From Salvator merianae (taxonomy: Eukaryota > Chordata > Lepidosauria > Squamata > Teiidae), in the NCBI GenBank assembly GCA_003586115.2, contig QVOM02000070.1:436219-500218 (forward strand): DNA of 64,000 nucleotides, read 5' to 3'. Position 1 is the first letter of the stretch. The number at the start of each line of letters is the position of its first letter. Positions 62,554 through 64,000 of the stretch are shown in pieces. The position numbers and the translations under genes were made by a program. The notes under the pieces were generated by a model. The model had not been told where the DNA came from. It did no database searches and saw only the letters and a program-made list of their open reading frames with translations.

Positions 62554-64000
62554 CTAAAGAGTGATTCAGTAAAATAAAGCATAAGTAATGGTGCCAGCCT
62601 AACTGTTCCCAAAAGTGCACACAGGGTGTTTGTAATATTTAATGACCAAGGGACAGCACTTCCAGCTAAATCTGAGACTGTGGACCTTTCGGCACGGACT
62701 CTTAATACAGATTAAGGGTCCATGTAGTACACATCTAAATCTGCATGAAAGTGTGGGTCTATGAGGCCACACACCCCATCAGCCCACTCTGCCTGCATTA
62801 AGACAGAGCATGGTCAGGATTAAGGAGGCCATAATCTGAGTCCCTGGTAAACCCCTTTAATTGTGTCTACCAGTGGACCAGCATGGCCCCGATCTGGAAC
62901 ATGAGAGGCAAGCAGAAGCCATGCCTTCTGTGTTCAGGACTACCCAGGGGCACCTTTCAGTGGTGTGCCATAGTGTGCCACTGAAAAACACCTCCCAGAG
63001 ACCCGAGGCTGCAAGCATTTTTCCTAGCCCTCAGAGGCCTGTAAAGGCCCTTTCTGCACTTACCTATGTTTGGTCAGGATCCATGGGTCCAGAATAGCCC
63101 GGCCCACTGATCCTGACCATGGGTGGGCATGGGCAGGATCAGTGCCTTTAGAGCCAAGATGCTTACATCAGGCCCCTGAAGCAGCCAGGCTCAACTTCCC
63201 CCCGCTGGAGAGGCTTCAAAAAAGCCACTTTTTTTGTGGCCGTTGTGGTTGTTTCAGGTCTGCAACTCCCACAAGCACATCCCATCCACTTGAGGAAGAA
63301 TGCAAAATGTCCCATCTATGTCATGTAGATAGCCCCCACTTCTTGGACAGACTTTGTAGATCTGCACTCAGGGAATCAAAGGTACGTAAGAATTCTTATA
63401 ACTGATTGACTATATAACTGCTAAGGCAGCAGGACAATCATTCAGTGAAAAGGTTGTTCGGAGTTGTTGTTTTCCCTATTTATTCACATAAAGCACTCTG
63501 CCCAGGAGAACTGGTGTCCTTGGCTTTTGCTCTAGGCATGTGGATGTGGTTATTTGCCTTCTAGAGACCTTGAGAAAGTTGGGGGAAGCCCCGGTAGGCC
63601 TGAAGGGGTGTGTAGCTCCCCATGAAGAGGTCTTTATGCAGCACCACAGAATGCGGGGCAACCTGATCCCACCCCTAGGTTCTGGAAGAACCGGGGTGGT
63701 CATCCAATAGCCAGGTGAGCACCTAGCAGACTTGGTCCCCTTGCAGAAAACCAGCACAATCTCAATTGTTTCAAAAAGTGTTGGAGACAGTGTTTTGCAC
63801 ATCCCTGTCCAGAAATCCTCTCAGCAAAACAAAAGAGTAAAAATAGAGAAAGAGAAAAGAGAAAGAATAATCAGGAGAAATGAAATGGGGGTGGGCAGCT
63901 GAGCAGAGTGGAATTTACCTATGGAGTTACATCTGGGGTTGCTGTTGTTAGGTACCATCAAATCAACACATGGACCACATGGATACATTTCTGGTGACCA
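62554..64000. other. Intron upstream of the first visible exon
   Basis: No TIL+VWD exon is visible here, so the exon that must precede 62553 lies beyond the right edge. The stretch holds a copy of the long hairpin repeat (about 62690-63065) and an unassigned repeat-like block (about 63450-63810) that ends in tgcacatccct, similar to the TAGGGATGTGCA-type hAT ends seen elsewhere in the window. The last 60 bases (ttgttaggtaccatcaaatc) resemble the body of a tRNA-derived SINE. Confidence 0.5.
62690..63065. mobile_element. Long hairpin repeat copy
   Basis: Left cctttcggcacggactctta, right ggccctttctgcacttac; core taatctgagtccctggtaaa and gtctaccagtggaccagc. Confidence 0.6.

Noticed and set aside
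63476..63802. 108-codon minus-strand frame near the right edge, considered as a retroelement gene or upstream exon
   Set aside because: No cysteine pattern, no splice context and no retroelement motif; its end resembles a hAT terminal sequence.

Overview
The window reads as nuclear DNA of an amniote, most likely a squamate reptile (lizard). The evidence is short exons with GT/AG splice sites in long introns, an L1 fragment with a perfect target-site duplication, a tRNA-derived SINE whose 3' end resembles Sauria SINEs, CR1/L2-like remnants, and very many short hairpin DNA transposons of hAT type. No bacterial features, CRISPR arrays, RNA genes or promoters were found.

Essentially one gene fills the window, on the minus strand, transcribed from right to left. 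I find 25 coding exons between 62553 and 3282. They sum to 10,151 nt (about 3,383 codons), are all open, have canonical splice sites and join without a phase conflict. The product is a giant secreted, cysteine-rich protein built from von Willebrand D (VWD), C8 and TIL domains, as in IgGFc-binding protein (FCGBP), zonadhesin and alpha-tectorin. It runs directly into a zona pellucida (ZP) domain at its C-terminal end. The start of the gene lies beyond the right edge, and the second half of the ZP domain probably lies beyond the left edge.

The exons form a super-repeat. After one partial module (62553-61989) come module A1 (59761-51943), B1 (49808-47829) and C1 (44911-40190); then A2 (38092-33122), B2 (30459-26507) and C2 (25038-19644); then A3 (18752-16478) and C3 (14819-7659) with no B3; then ZP exons at 5797-5613 and 3445-3282. 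A and B modules use two large exons each. C modules spread the same domains over four exons. Cysteines are lost in whole disulfide pairs, with a different pair lost in each module class. The GDPH self-cleavage motif is kept in A1 and in every C module, and lost in A2, A3, B1 and B2.

The introns and flanks hold transposon remnants: several hairpin MITE families (five copies of one hAT-like family with 8-bp target duplications), L1 3' ends, SINEs, CR1/L2-like pieces, microsatellites and two tandem duplications. All open frames outside the listed exons are explained as antisense shadows, repeats or chance.
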